Positions 51,369 to 60,372 of a stretch of 64,000 nucleotides of DNA are shown piece after piece. This stretch comes from SCUB01 sp041918675 (GTDB lineage Bacteria > Pseudomonadota > Alphaproteobacteria > Rhizobiales > Xanthobacteraceae): the NCBI GenBank assembly GCA_041918675.1, contig JAYRVF010000006.1:1-64000 (forward strand), written 5' to 3'. Below the pieces are notes generated by a model. It searched no databases. It was not told the origin of the DNA and saw only the letters and a program-made list of their open reading frames with translations. The translations under genes were made by a program, and so were the position numbers. How positions within the stretch are numbered: the first letter of the stretch is position 1; every line of letters begins with the position of its first letter.

Positions 51369-51643
51369 GATGAGGGGTCCGGGGTTGATTGTCGTTCGTT
51401 GATCGATTCGCCGTTGGTTGATCGTTCCAATAGACCGATTGGCGTCTGGACATCGCGCCGCCCGCCGGAGGAAAGCGGATCGGAGGTCTTCGCGAGGCGG
51501 GCGCGACCAAACCGCAGCGCGGTCCGGCTTATAGGTTCTTTTCACCCGCCCCGCCACATCGACGAAGGTCTTTTACGCGTGCAAGACGGCGAAGTTTGCG
51601 GCATGAGAGGGCCGGATCGGCGGGGACGGGACGACGAACGGGA

Positions 51644-52273
51644 ATGCGGCTGAGCGGAACAGGGCTGAAATGCATCCGCGGGGGCCGGCAGGTCTTCGCC
51701 GGCCTCGATTTCACGGTCGCCTCCGGCGAGGCCCTGGTCGTCACCGGCCGCAACGGGGCGGGCAAATCCTCGCTGCTGCGGCTCATCGCCGGGCTGATCC
51801 CGCGGGCCGAAGGGACGCTCGCGCTCGAAGGCGGCGACCCGGAGCTCGGGCTGGCCGAGGAAACCCACTATCTCGGTCACCGCGACGCGCTCAAGCCGGC
51901 GCTGTCGGTGGCCGAGAATCTCTCCTTCTGGCGCGAATTCCTGGGCGGCGCCGAGGACGACATGGCGGCCGCGCTCGCCGCGGTAGGCCTCGACCACATC
52001 GCCCATTTGCCGGCGGCCTATTTGTCGGCCGGACAGCGCCGGCGGCTCTCGATCGCCCGCCTGCTCACGGTCAGGCGTCCGGTCTGGCTCCTGGACGAGC
52101 CGACCTCGGCGCTGGACACGGCCGCCCAGGCCACGCTCGCCATCCTGATGGCGCGCCATCTTGCCACGGGCGGCATCATCATGGCGGCGACGCACGGCCC
52201 GCTCGGGCTTGAGGGAACGCGCGGCCTGCATATCGGACCGGCGGGGGAACGCGCGCCGGAGGCCTTGCCATGA
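51644..52273 (+). CDS. ccmA: Heme exporter ATP-binding protein CcmA
   Basis: ATPase of the CcmAB(CD) complex needed for c-type cytochrome assembly; it drives release of heme-loaded CcmE. The 209 residues have Walker A GRNGAGKSS (35-43), the signature LSAGQRRR and Walker B WLLDEP. ATG at 51644 gives MRLSGTGL; the frame is open upstream to 51596. It overlaps ccmB by four bases. Confidence 0.96.
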   Translation: MRLSGTGLKCIRGGRQVFAGLDFTVASGEALVVTGRNGAGKSSLLRLIAGLIPRAEGTLALEGGDPELGLAEETHYLGHRDALKPALSVAENLSFWREFLGGAEDDMAAALAAVGLDHIAHLPAAYLSAGQRRRLSIARLLTVRRPVWLLDEPTSALDTAAQATLAILMARHLATGGIIMAATHGPLGLEGTRGLHIGPAGERAPEALP

Positions 52274-52938
52274 CCGCGCTGCGCGCTCTTTTCCTCCGCG
52301 AATTTCGGGTGGCGATGCGCATCGGCGGCGGCGCGCTGATCGGGGTCCTGTTCTTCCTCACCGTCGTGGTGCTGATGCCTTTCGCCATCGGCCCCGACCT
52401 CGTGCTGCTCAAGCGCATCGGCCCGGCGATCCTTTGGCTCGGCGCGATGCTGGCGAGCCTACTCACGCTCGACCGCCTGTTCACCGCCGATCACGACGAC
52501 GGCTCGCTCGACCTCATCGTCATGAGCCGCGTGCCCCTGGAACTGACCTGCGCGACCAAGGCGCTCGCGCACTGGATCGCCTCGGGCCTGCCGCTGATCG
52601 TGGCCACGCCCCTGCTCGGCCTGATGCTCAATCTCGATCCCCCCGCCACCACCGCCGTCGCCGCGACGCTGCTGGCCGGCACGCCGGCGCTGACCTTCAC
52701 CGGCATGATCGGCGCGGCGCTCGCCGTCACCCTGCGGCGCGGCGGATTGCTGCTCGCCGTGCTCGTGCTGCCCCTGTCGGTGCCGGTGCTGATCTTCGGC
52801 GTGTCGGCCTCGAACGCGGCCATCGTGGGACCCACGCCTTTCGGCGCGCCGTTCTCGATCCTCTGCGCGCTGACCCTGGCGAGCCTGGTGATCGGGCCGT
52901 TCGCGGCGGCCGCGAGCCTGCGCCAGGGGCTTGACTGA
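52270..52938 (+). CDS. ccmB: Heme exporter membrane protein CcmB
   Basis: Inner-membrane partner of CcmA, 222 residues with about six membrane spans. It begins LRALFLREFRVAMRIGGG and contains LFTADHDDGSLDLI, the family's cytoplasmic loop that contacts CcmA. Translation is coupled to ccmA by an ATGA overlap. Confidence 0.97.
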   Translation: MTALRALFLREFRVAMRIGGGALIGVLFFLTVVVLMPFAIGPDLVLLKRIGPAILWLGAMLASLLTLDRLFTADHDDGSLDLIVMSRVPLELTCATKALAHWIASGLPLIVATPLLGLMLNLDPPATTAVAATLLAGTPALTFTGMIGAALAVTLRRGGLLLAVLVLPLSVPVLIFGVSASNAAIVGPTPFGAPFSILCALTLASLVIGPFAAAASLRQGLD

Positions 52939-53048
52939 GAGCTTGACTGAGGGGCAGGCCGGCGCGCGCGCCGATCGCGATCAAATCATGCGGCGCGCTT
53001 GACACTTGGCAATTGCCTCGCCCGCGCGAGGTGTTTATCAGAAGCCGC

Positions 53049-53786
53049 ATGAAACTCCTGGACCTCGCCAACCCGACGCGCTTTCTCGCGCTGGTCGCGC
53101 GCCTCCTGCCATGGCTGGCCGGCGCGACGGCGATTCTGCTCGCGATCGGCCTGTACCTCACCTTCGCGGTCGCGCCCGACGACTATCAGCAGGGCGCGAC
53201 GGTGAAAATCATGTTCATCCATGTGCCGTTCTCGTGGCTCGCCATGTTCGGCTGGTCGATCATGACGGTCGCGGCGCTGGGCACGCTGGTCTGGCGCCAT
53301 CCGCTCGCCGACGTCTCCGCCAAGACCGCCGCGCCGATCGGCGCCGCCTTCACCTTCCTGAGCCTCGTCACGGGATCGCTGTGGGGCCGGCCGATGTGGG
53401 GCACCTATTGGGAATGGGACGCGCGGCTGACCTCCGTGTTGATTCTTTTCCTAATGTATCTCGGCGTCATCGCGCTCTGGCGCGCCGTCGAGGATCACAC
53501 CCGCGCCGCGCGCGCCGCCGCGATCCTGACGCTGGTCGGCGCGATCAATCTGCCGATCATCAAATTCTCGGTCGACTGGTGGAACACGCTGCACCAGCCG
53601 GCCTCGGTGTTGCGCGCCGGCGGGCCGACCATCCATGCCTCGATCCTCACCCCGCTCCTGGTGATGGCGGTAGCGTTCTCGCTCCTGTTCGTGACCCTGC
53701 ACCTTGCCGCCATGCGCAACGAAATCCTGCGCCGGCGCATCCGCACGATGCGGATGATGCAGGCCGCCCAGGCCTCGCCGGCGTAA
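53049..53786 (+). CDS. ccmC: Heme-handling protein CcmC
   Basis: Inner-membrane protein that attaches heme to CcmE. The 245 residues have six membrane spans, the tryptophan-rich heme motif WGTYWEWD (117-124) and the two conserved extracytoplasmic histidines, H58 (FIHVPFSW) and the His in TLHQPASV. ATG at 53049 is preferred; the upstream frame back to 53013 lacks family similarity. It follows ccmB by 110 bases. Confidence 0.97.
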   Translation: MKLLDLANPTRFLALVARLLPWLAGATAILLAIGLYLTFAVAPDDYQQGATVKIMFIHVPFSWLAMFGWSIMTVAALGTLVWRHPLADVSAKTAAPIGAAFTFLSLVTGSLWGRPMWGTYWEWDARLTSVLILFLMYLGVIALWRAVEDHTRAARAAAILTLVGAINLPIIKFSVDWWNTLHQPASVLRAGGPTIHASILTPLLVMAVAFSLLFVTLHLAAMRNEILRRRIRTMRMMQAAQASPA

Positions 53787-53797
53787 GGAGTGGCGCG

Positions 53798-53977
53798 ATG
53801 AATCTCGGCAACCACGCGGGTTTCATCATCGCCGCCTATGCGATCGCGGTCGTGGTGATCGTCGCGGTCACGGCGTGGATCGTTATCGATTATCGAAGCC
53901 AGACCGAAACGCTGCGCCAGCTCGAGGATGCCGGCGTCAGGCGGCGGTCGGCCGCCTCGCGCGAGGAGACGCCATGA
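53798..53977 (+). CDS. ccmD: Heme exporter protein CcmD
   Basis: Small single-span protein of 59 residues that holds CcmABC together during release of holo-CcmE. It has the expected start GNHAGFIIAAYAIAVV, one membrane span (about 8-30) and a charged cytoplasmic tail with DYRSQTETLRQLED. It begins 11 bases after ccmC (AAGGAG site) and overlaps ccmG by four bases. Confidence 0.95.
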   Translation: MNLGNHAGFIIAAYAIAVVVIVAVTAWIVIDYRSQTETLRQLEDAGVRRRSAASREETP

Positions 53978-54594
53978 CCGGAGAGCCGACCAAGTCGGGG
54001 CCGGCGCAAGGGGGCGCTCCATCCTCCGGCGGGATGCGATCGCTTCTCTTGATCGCGCCGCTCGTGATCTTCGCCGCACTCGCGCTGCTGTTTCTGTTCC
54101 GCCTCGGGGCTGGCGACACGACCAAGATTCCGTCCGCGCTGATCGGCCGGCCGGCGCCCGAAATCGCGATGCCGCCGCTTGAGGGCCTGACCGCGAATGG
54201 CAAGCCCGTCCCCGGACTCGATCCGGCGATCTTCAAGGGGCGCGTGAGCCTCGTCAATGTCTGGGCGTCGTGGTGCGTGCCCTGCCACGACGAGGCGCCG
54301 CTCCTGATGGACCTCGCCAAGGACACGCGCTTCCAGATCGTCGGCATCAATTACAAGGATACGCCCGACAACGCCCGGCGTTTCCTCGGCCGCTATGGCA
54401 ATCCCTTCGTCGCGGCCGGATATGACGGCAAGGGACGCGCCGCGATCGAATGGGGCGTTTACGGCGTGCCGGAAACCTTCATCGTCGGCAAGGACGGCCG
54501 CATCGCCTATAAGCTTGTCGGCCCGATCACGCCCGCCAATATCGACACGGTGCTCAAGCGAGAAATCGACAAGGCGCTCGCGGCGGGTTCCTGA
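53974..54594 (+). CDS. ccmG: Thiol:disulfide interchange protein CcmG/DsbE
   Basis: Membrane-anchored periplasmic thioredoxin that keeps the CxxCH cysteines of apocytochrome c reduced. The 206 residues have one N-terminal membrane span (24-43) and a thioredoxin fold with WASWCVPC (C101, C104), GINYKD and the cis-Pro loop YGVPETF. It closes the ccmABCDG unit; ccmE, ccmF and ccmH are not in the window. Confidence 0.96.
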   Translation: MTGEPTKSGPAQGGAPSSGGMRSLLLIAPLVIFAALALLFLFRLGAGDTTKIPSALIGRPAPEIAMPPLEGLTANGKPVPGLDPAIFKGRVSLVNVWASWCVPCHDEAPLLMDLAKDTRFQIVGINYKDTPDNARRFLGRYGNPFVAAGYDGKGRAAIEWGVYGVPETFIVGKDGRIAYKLVGPITPANIDTVLKREIDKALAAGS

Positions 54595-54878
54595 CGCGGT
54601 CTCCGCGCGTCTTGGATCGCCCCGAGCGGGCGCTTCCCTCCGTTTCCCGCTCATGGAAAGGCGCCACGCCATCGGCGGCGGCAAGGCCGGAGCAAGCACG
54701 GCGACGACGACAAAGTCGGGTTGAGACGACCGGCATCCGCCGCGAATCCCGATCATTTTTCGATCACAATAAATTTCGTGCGTTCAGCCAGCGTTCATTC
54801 GCGGGCCATGCCGCCGCCATGAATGGCGCGCCTGCTGGGCACGCGTTTCACACGCTTCTCCGATGAAGGATTATCCCG

Positions 54879-55241
54879 ATGCGCTACCTTGCCTACGCAA
54901 CTCTCGCGGCCCTTGGACTCGCTCTGGCTTCGCCGCTGTCGGCCCAGACGCCGCAACCCACGACCAGCGGCTCCGAGAAGATGGCTCCCAAGCCCTCCGA
55001 CACCAAGATGGCTCCGAAGCCGGCCGAGACCAAGATGGCTCCGAAGCAGGAGCTCCTCGACATCAACACCGCGACCGAAGCCCAGCTCGAAGCGCTCAAG
55101 GGCGTCGGCAAGGCGCGCGCCGAGGCGATCATCAAGGGACGGCCTTACAAGGGCAAGGACGATCTCGTCTCCAAGAAGATCATTCCGGAGAACGTCTACA
55201 ACGACATCAAGGACAAGATCATCGCGAAGCAGAAGTCCTGA
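54879..55241 (+). CDS. ComEA-like helix-hairpin-helix exported protein
   Basis: A 120-residue protein with a signal peptide (hydrophobic 4-20, cleavage after LSA at 22), a short repetitive linker and a helix-hairpin-helix domain (about 58-118, DINTATEAQL and GVGKARAEAII). The linker has two and a half copies of a nine-residue unit, KMAPKP(S/A)(D/E)T, encoded by a 27-bp tandem repeat from 54978 to 55049. This domain in ComEA binds DNA outside the cell during uptake, but stand-alone proteobacterial copies lack proof of that role. A terminator follows. Confidence 0.85.
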   Translation: MRYLAYATLAALGLALASPLSAQTPQPTTSGSEKMAPKPSDTKMAPKPAETKMAPKQELLDINTATEAQLEALKGVGKARAEAIIKGRPYKGKDDLVSKKIIPENVYNDIKDKIIAKQKS

Positions 55242-55271
55242 CATTCGCTTCACGCGAATGCGCGATCGGAG

Positions 55272-55302
55272 CGCGCCGGGATTTTCCCGGCGCGTTTTGT
55301 TT
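55272..55302 (+). terminator. Rho-independent terminator
   Basis: CGCGCCGGGA (55272-55281) pairs with TCCCGGCGCG (55285-55294) and is followed by TTTTGTTT. It ends the ComEA-like transcript. Confidence 0.9.
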
Positions 55303-55420
55303 CGGTGATCGAAAGCCGGCGCTTCGAGGCGATGTCCGCACGGATGAAGTCCGCTCCTCGCGAGGCGGCCTTGAGCCGATCCCGATCGCAAGAGTGCCTT
55401 TCACATTCGCGGGAGCCGAC

Positions 55421-56017
55421 CTAGGACGATTGATCGGGCGGCTCGCCCGCGGGCGCGTCGTTCGCCGTCTTTTCGAACCGCTTCATCAAGGGATATTGCG
55501 CCACCGCGAAGACGAAGGTCAGCGGCACCACGCCGAACAGCTTGAACGCCACCCAGAAATCGGTGGTCTGCGTGCGCCAGACGATTTCGTTGAGCGCGGC
55601 CATGGCGAAAAAGAATGCCATCCAGCGCAGGGTGAGCCGGCGCCATCCCTCCTCGGTCAGCTCCAGCACCTGGTCGAACACCAGCGCGATCAGCGACCGG
55701 CCCATCGCCAGCCCGACCGCCAGCACCACGCCGAAAATTCCGTAGATGATCGTCGGCTTGATCTTGATGAAGGTCTCGTCGCGCAGCGCCAGCGTCAGCG
55801 TTCCGAACACCAGCACGATCACGGCCGAGATGATCGCCATGATCGGCAGATGCCGCGTCGTCGCCCAGGAGACGATCAGCGAAACGATGATCGCGACCAT
55901 GAACACCGCCGTGGCGGCGAAGATGTTGAACTTGGCGTTGGCGATGAAGAACAGGATCAGCGGCCCGATTTCGGTCGCGAGCTTGAGCAGGGGATGGGGC
56001 GCGCGCGCGGCCGGCAT
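55421..56017 (-). CDS. yciB: Septation protein A (YciB/IspZ family)
   Basis: Inner-membrane protein of 198 residues with about five spans. LATEIGPLILFFIAN (13-27), FGTLTLALRDETFIKIKPTI and the C-terminal FKLFGVVPLTFVFAVAQYPL are the family's signature blocks; IspZ is needed for normal septation in Shigella. It starts one base after the ftsY stop, so the two are co-transcribed. Confidence 0.95.
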   Translation of the reverse strand: MPAARAPHPLLKLATEIGPLILFFIANAKFNIFAATAVFMVAIIVSLIVSWATTRHLPIMAIISAVIVLVFGTLTLALRDETFIKIKPTIIYGIFGVVLAVGLAMGRSLIALVFDQVLELTEEGWRRLTLRWMAFFFAMAALNEIVWRTQTTDFWVAFKLFGVVPLTFVFAVAQYPLMKRFEKTANDAPAGEPPDQSS

Positions 56018-56018
56018 G

Positions 56019-56969
56019 TCAGTCCTCCAGTCCGGCGATCGCGCGGGCGAAGTCGCGGGCGGTGAAGGCGGCGAGATCCTCGACGCCCTCGCCGACGCCG
56101 ATGAAATGCACCGGCAGCGCGAATTTCGCCGCCACCGCCACGAGAATGCCGCCGCGCGCTGTGCCGTCGAGCTTGGTCATGACGAGCCCCGTCACGCCGG
56201 CGGTCTTGGCGAAGGCCTCGACCTGCGACAGCGCGTTCTGCCCGACGGTCGCGTCGAGCACGAGCAGAACCGCGTGCGGCGCCGTCGCGTCCACCTTGCG
56301 GATGACGCGGATCACCTTTTCGAGCTCGCCCATCAGCTCGGCGCGGTTCTGCAGGCGGCCCGCGGTGTCGATCAGCAGCACGTCGGCGCCCGCCTCGGCC
56401 GCCCGCGTCATCGCCTCGAAGGCAAGCCCCGCGGCATCGGCGCCGTGCGCGCGCGCGATCACGGGCGAGCGGGTGCGCTCGCCCCAGATCTTGAGCTGCT
56501 CGACGGCGGCGGCGCGGAACGTGTCGCCGGCCGCGAGCATGACATCGCGGCCCTCGCCGCGAAGCTTGGCGGCCAGCTTGCCGATCGTGGTCGTCTTGCC
56601 CGATCCGTTGACGCCGACGACGAGAATGGCGAATGGCTTGCGCGCGGCGTCGATGGTCATCGGCCGGGCCACCGCCTGGAGCACCTTCTCGACTTCGGCG
56701 GCGACGACCGTCTTGACCTCGTCGGCCGAGATCGCGCGGTCGTAGCGGCCCTGGGCGACCGCGTCGGCGATGCGCTGGGCGACGTCGACGCCGAGATCGG
56801 CGCGCACGAGCACGTCCTCGATTTCCTCGACCATGGCGCGGTCGAGCTTGCGCTTGGTGACGAGATCGGCGACCGCGCCGCCGAGCGCGCCCGACGTGCG
56901 GCGCAACCCGCTCGACAGGCGCCGCCACCAGCCGCTCCGTGTGCCTTGGTTCTCGGGAGTGTCTTCCAT
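56019..56969 (-). CDS. ftsY: Signal recognition particle receptor FtsY
   Basis: SRP receptor GTPase that docks ribosome-nascent-chain complexes at the membrane. The 316 residues have the N domain (about 20-100) and the G domain with P-loop GVNGSGKTT (119-127), DTAGRLQ, TKLDG and the C-terminal GVGEGVEDL. There is almost no acidic A domain ahead of the N domain, only about 20 residues with WWRRLSSGL, which probably serves as the membrane-targeting helix. It is the cognate of Ffh at 62042. Confidence 0.96.
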   Translation of the reverse strand: MEDTPENQGTRSGWWRRLSSGLRRTSGALGGAVADLVTKRKLDRAMVEEIEDVLVRADLGVDVAQRIADAVAQGRYDRAISADEVKTVVAAEVEKVLQAVARPMTIDAARKPFAILVVGVNGSGKTTTIGKLAAKLRGEGRDVMLAAGDTFRAAAVEQLKIWGERTRSPVIARAHGADAAGLAFEAMTRAAEAGADVLLIDTAGRLQNRAELMGELEKVIRVIRKVDATAPHAVLLVLDATVGQNALSQVEAFAKTAGVTGLVMTKLDGTARGGILVAVAAKFALPVHFIGVGEGVEDLAAFTARDFARAIAGLED

Positions 56970-57053
56970 GGGGCGTCCGTGATAGCGGTTTCGCCGATTG
57001 AACGGAAGTCCCGGCGGCGGGCGGCGGCCCCGGCGGAATTCGAGGGAGAGGCG

Positions 57054-57803
57054 ATGCCACCGGCACGGCCCATCGCGGCGGAAGAGATGCTGGCGCGGCT
57101 GCTTTATCGCGACGGGCTGATGCTGGTCATCGACAAGCCCGCCGGCCTGCCCGTGCATCGCGGACCGCGCGGCGCCGACGACAAGAGCGGCGTCACGCTC
57201 GAGGATTCCTTCGGCGCGCTGCGCTTCGGCCTGCCGCGCCCGCCGGTCCTCGCCCACCGGCTCGATCGCGACACGTCGGGATGCCTCGTGCTCGGCCGTC
57301 ACCGCAAGGCGACCGCCCATCTCGGCCTGCTGTTCAAGCACGGCAAGATCGGCAAGACCTATTGGGCCGTCGTCGAGGGCGGCCCGGCCGAGGACGCCGG
57401 AATCATCGACATGCCGCTCGGACGGCTCAACGCCGAACGCGGCTGGTGGCAGAAGCCCGACGCGGAAGGACAGCCCGCCGTGACCAACTGGCGGGTGCTC
57501 GGCCGCGCGCCGGGGCTTGCCTGGCTCGCGCTCACGCCGCTCACCGGCCGCACCCATCAGCTTCGCGTCCACTGCGCCGCGACGGGCTGGCCGATCGTCG
57601 GCGACGCGATCTACGGAACGGCGCCGCGCGGCGGCGGACCGATGCTGCATCTTCACGCGCGCGAGATCGTCGTTCCGATTTCGCACAACAAGGAGCCGGT
57701 GCGGGTCGTCGCCCCGGTGCCGGCGCATATGCGCGATCGCCTTATCGCCTGCGGATGGCGCGACGAGCCCGCCGAGACGCCCACGGCTTCACGCGGCGAC
57801 TAG
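57054..57803 (+). CDS. RluA-family pseudouridine synthase
   Basis: RNA pseudouridine synthase of 249 residues. The catalytic motif HRLDRDTSG (68-76) has the nucleophile D71, and KPAGLPVHRG (28-37) and LTGRTHQLRVH complete the RluA core. There is no S4 domain, so it is an RluA/TruC-type enzyme whose RNA target cannot be named. A GAGGGAGAGG site precedes the ATG. Its TAG stop is the first three bases of an inverted repeat (57801-57874). Confidence 0.92.
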   Translation: MPPARPIAAEEMLARLLYRDGLMLVIDKPAGLPVHRGPRGADDKSGVTLEDSFGALRFGLPRPPVLAHRLDRDTSGCLVLGRHRKATAHLGLLFKHGKIGKTYWAVVEGGPAEDAGIIDMPLGRLNAERGWWQKPDAEGQPAVTNWRVLGRAPGLAWLALTPLTGRTHQLRVHCAATGWPIVGDAIYGTAPRGGGPMLHLHAREIVVPISHNKEPVRVVAPVPAHMRDRLIACGWRDEPAETPTASRGD

Positions 57804-57874
57804 TGGTCCGACTCCAACATTCGCATCCCATTTTGACGGGCTCGTTTGCGAATGTTGGAATCACGGGACCACTA
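57801..57874. repeat. Inverted repeat 1, at the 3' end of the RluA-type gene
   Basis: TAGTGGTCC (57801-57809) pairs with GGACCACTA (57866-57874), and TCCAACATTCGCA (57813-57825) pairs with TGCGAATGTTGGA (57847-57859). The loop is 21 bases. The first TAG is the stop codon of the upstream gene. Arm words (TAGTGG, ACATTCGC) are shared with inverted repeat 2. Confidence 0.9.
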
Positions 57875-57888
57875 GCAAATATCGATTT

Positions 57889-57967
57889 CTAGTGGAGTTT
57901 TGGATTTGACATTCGCTTCGAAAGCGCGCGGCCAAGTGGGCAGCGAATGTCAAATCCACTCCACTAG
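57889..57967. repeat. Inverted repeat 2, at the 3' end of mtaB
   Basis: CTAGTGGAG (57889-57897) pairs with CTCCACTAG (57959-57967), and TGGATTTGACATTCGCT (57901-57917) pairs with AGCGAATGTCAAATCCA (57942-57958); the left arm has three extra T residues. The right arm encodes the last residues (LVEWI) and the TGA stop of mtaB on the minus strand. It looks like a sister copy of inverted repeat 1, 14 bases away. Confidence 0.9.
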
Positions 57968-59218
57968 CTTCTCGCCGTCGCGCGCGGCGATGCGCAGCGT
58001 CTTGATCTCGCCCGGGACGCCCGCGGCGATCACGGGCAAGAAATGCTCGCTGCGGCCGAGCGTCGCGCTTTCCATCAGCACGTGACGGGTGCGACCGGTC
58101 TCCGCGTCGAGGCGCCGGCGCAGCGCCTCCGCGCCCTTCTCCCGCAGGCGCCGCGCGCGCTCCTTGACGAGGCCGCCCGGCGGTCGCGGCATGCGGGCGG
58201 CGACCGTGCCCGGCCGCGCGGAATAGGGAAACACGTGCAGAAGCGTCAGCCCGCATTCGTCGACGAGGTCGAGCGTGCGGGAAAACATCTCCTCGCTCTC
58301 CGTCGGGAAGCCCGCGATGAGGTCGGCCCCGAGCGCGATGTCGGGCCGCAGCCGGCGGACCTGATCGCAAAAGGCGATGGCGTCGGCGCGCGAATGGCGG
58401 CGCTTCATGCGCTTGAGAATGATGTCGTCGCCCGCCTGCAGCGACAGGTGCAGATGCGGCATCAGCCGCTCGTCGTCGGCGATGACATCGAGCAGATCGC
58501 GATCGACCTCGATCGAATCGATCGAGGAAAGGCGCAGGCGCCGCAATTCCGGCACGCGCCGCAGGAGTTGCTTGACGAGGCCGCCGAGCCGGGGCGCGCC
58601 GGGCAGATCGGCGCCGTAGCTCGTCAGATCGACGCCGGTGAGCACGATCTCGCCATAGCCGGCCTCGACCAGGCCGCGCGCCTGATCGACCACCGCGCCC
58701 ATGCCCGCCGAACGCGACGGGCCGCGCCCGAACGGAATGACGCAGAATGTGCAGCGATGGTCGCAGCCGTTCTGGATCTGAACGAAGGCGCGGGCGCGGC
58801 CTTCATAGCCCTCGACCAGATGCGGCGCGATCTCCCGCACCTGCATGATGTCGGCGACCGCGACTTTTTCCTCGCCGACAAGGCCGAACGGCTGGGCGGC
58901 GAAAGCCTCGCGCGCCGATCGCCACGCCTCCCGCCCGAGTTTGTCGGCGTTGCCGAGCACGCGGTCGACCTCGGGCATGCCGGAAAACAGCGCCGGCTCC
59001 GTCTGCGCCGCGCAGCCGGTGACGATGATGCGCGCGCGCGGCCGCTCGCGGCGCAATTTGCGGATCCGCTGGCGCGCCTGGCGCACCGCCTCGCCGGTGA
59101 CCGCGCAGGTGTTGATGACGACGGCATCGTCAAGACCGGCACGCGCGGCCTCCTCGCGGATCACCTCCGATTCGAAGGCGTTCAGCCGGCAGCCGAAGGT
59201 TACGATGTCGACGGCCAT
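57950..59218 (-). CDS. mtaB: tRNA t6A37 methylthiotransferase MtaB
   Basis: Radical-SAM enzyme that adds a methylthio group to N6-threonylcarbamoyladenosine at tRNA position 37. The 422 residues have an N-terminal MTTase domain with cluster ligands C10, C38 and C69, the radical-SAM C152-x3-C156-x2-C159 motif, and a C-terminal TRAM-like region. The GCRLNAFESE start distinguishes MtaB from MiaB. The ATG at 59218 fits this start. It follows dapF by eight bases, and its last codons are built from a dispersed inverted repeat. Confidence 0.96.
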   Translation of the reverse strand: MAVDIVTFGCRLNAFESEVIREEAARAGLDDAVVINTCAVTGEAVRQARQRIRKLRRERPRARIIVTGCAAQTEPALFSGMPEVDRVLGNADKLGREAWRSAREAFAAQPFGLVGEEKVAVADIMQVREIAPHLVEGYEGRARAFVQIQNGCDHRCTFCVIPFGRGPSRSAGMGAVVDQARGLVEAGYGEIVLTGVDLTSYGADLPGAPRLGGLVKQLLRRVPELRRLRLSSIDSIEVDRDLLDVIADDERLMPHLHLSLQAGDDIILKRMKRRHSRADAIAFCDQVRRLRPDIALGADLIAGFPTESEEMFSRTLDLVDECGLTLLHVFPYSARPGTVAARMPRPPGGLVKERARRLREKGAEALRRRLDAETGRTRHVLMESATLGRSEHFLPVIAAGVPGEIKTLRIAARDGEKLVEWI

Positions 59219-59226
59219 GGCGCGCC

Positions 59227-60099
59227 TCACGCGACGCCGGCGAACAGCGCCGGATCGAAGCGGCCCGCGAATTCGAACTCCGCCGGTCCCGTCATCAGCA
59301 CGTGGTTGTCGCTCTCGCGCCATTCGATGGTGAGTTCGCCGCCCGGCAGCGTCATCCGCGCGACGCGATCGACCCGGCGCAACCGCGCGGCCGCCACCGC
59401 CGTCGCGCAGGCCGCCGAGCCGCAGGCCTTGGTTAACCCCGCGCCCCGCTCCCAGGTACGCATGACGATGTGATCGCGCGCGCGGATTTCGGCGAGCGTG
59501 ATATTGGCGCGCTCGGGAAAGATCGGATGATTTTCCAGGAGCGGGCCGACGCGGGCGAGATCGTGGGCGTTAATATCGTCGACCCAGAAGATCGCGTGCG
59601 GATTGCCCATGCTGACCACCGACGGCGAATGCAGCACCGGATCGTCGATCGGCCCGATCTGCAATTCGATGCGGCGGGTATCGGCGAACTCCTCGGCAAG
59701 CGGAATGTCGCGCCAGTCGAATTTCGGCTCGCCCATGTCGACGGTGTAGAGGTCGGGCGACGGCCCGCGCCGGCAATTGATGAGGCCGGCGCGTGTCTCG
59801 AAGCTGAGGGCGCCCGCGCCGGTCTCCGCGAACATCCGCTCGGCGACGCAGCGCATGCCGTTGCCGCAGGCCCCCGATTCCGATCCGTCATTGTTGTAGA
59901 TGCGCACGAAGGCATGCGTGCCCGCCACGCGCGGGGGGTAGAGCAGCATGAGTTGATCGTAGGGCACGCCCGAGGGAGACGCGACCGCGCGCGCCTCCGC
60001 GGCCGTGACCGGCGCGGCCGAGGCGCGCATGTCGACGATGACGATCTCGTTGCCGATCCCGTTCATCTTCACGAATGCGTGGTTGGCGAGCGCGCCCAT
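59227..60099 (-). CDS. dapF: Diaminopimelate epimerase
   Basis: Converts LL- to meso-diaminopimelate for lysine and peptidoglycan synthesis. The 290 residues have the two catalytic cysteines, C78 in ESGACGNGMRC and C226 in TKACGSAAC, with the KMNGIGNEIV start motif (11-20) and MGNPHAI. The start at 60099 gives MGALANHAFVKMNG, standard for the group. mtaB follows in the same direction. Confidence 0.97.
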   Translation of the reverse strand: MGALANHAFVKMNGIGNEIVIVDMRASAAPVTAAEARAVASPSGVPYDQLMLLYPPRVAGTHAFVRIYNNDGSESGACGNGMRCVAERMFAETGAGALSFETRAGLINCRRGPSPDLYTVDMGEPKFDWRDIPLAEEFADTRRIELQIGPIDDPVLHSPSVVSMGNPHAIFWVDDINAHDLARVGPLLENHPIFPERANITLAEIRARDHIVMRTWERGAGLTKACGSAACATAVAAARLRRVDRVARMTLPGGELTIEWRESDNHVLMTGPAEFEFAGRFDPALFAGVA

Positions 60100-60372
60100 G
60101 CCGAATAGTCCCGTGCCGTTCCGCCCTATATGGCCAATCCGCCGGGGAATGGCCAGCCTGCCCGGGCGCGTCGCCCGTCCGGCGCGCCGGGCAGCCATCT
60201 TTTCGCCGCGACCTTGGCGATGCTTGCTCGGCCCCGTCGGCCGGTCGCGAAGCCCGTCGCGCGACGAAATCCCTGGCGCGTGCTAGAAGCCTTGCTCGAC
60301 GCGACGGGAATCGCGCAAGGCGCGCCCGTCCACCCCGAAGGGGGTTTCCGTATCGATCCTGGAGAATTTCAG

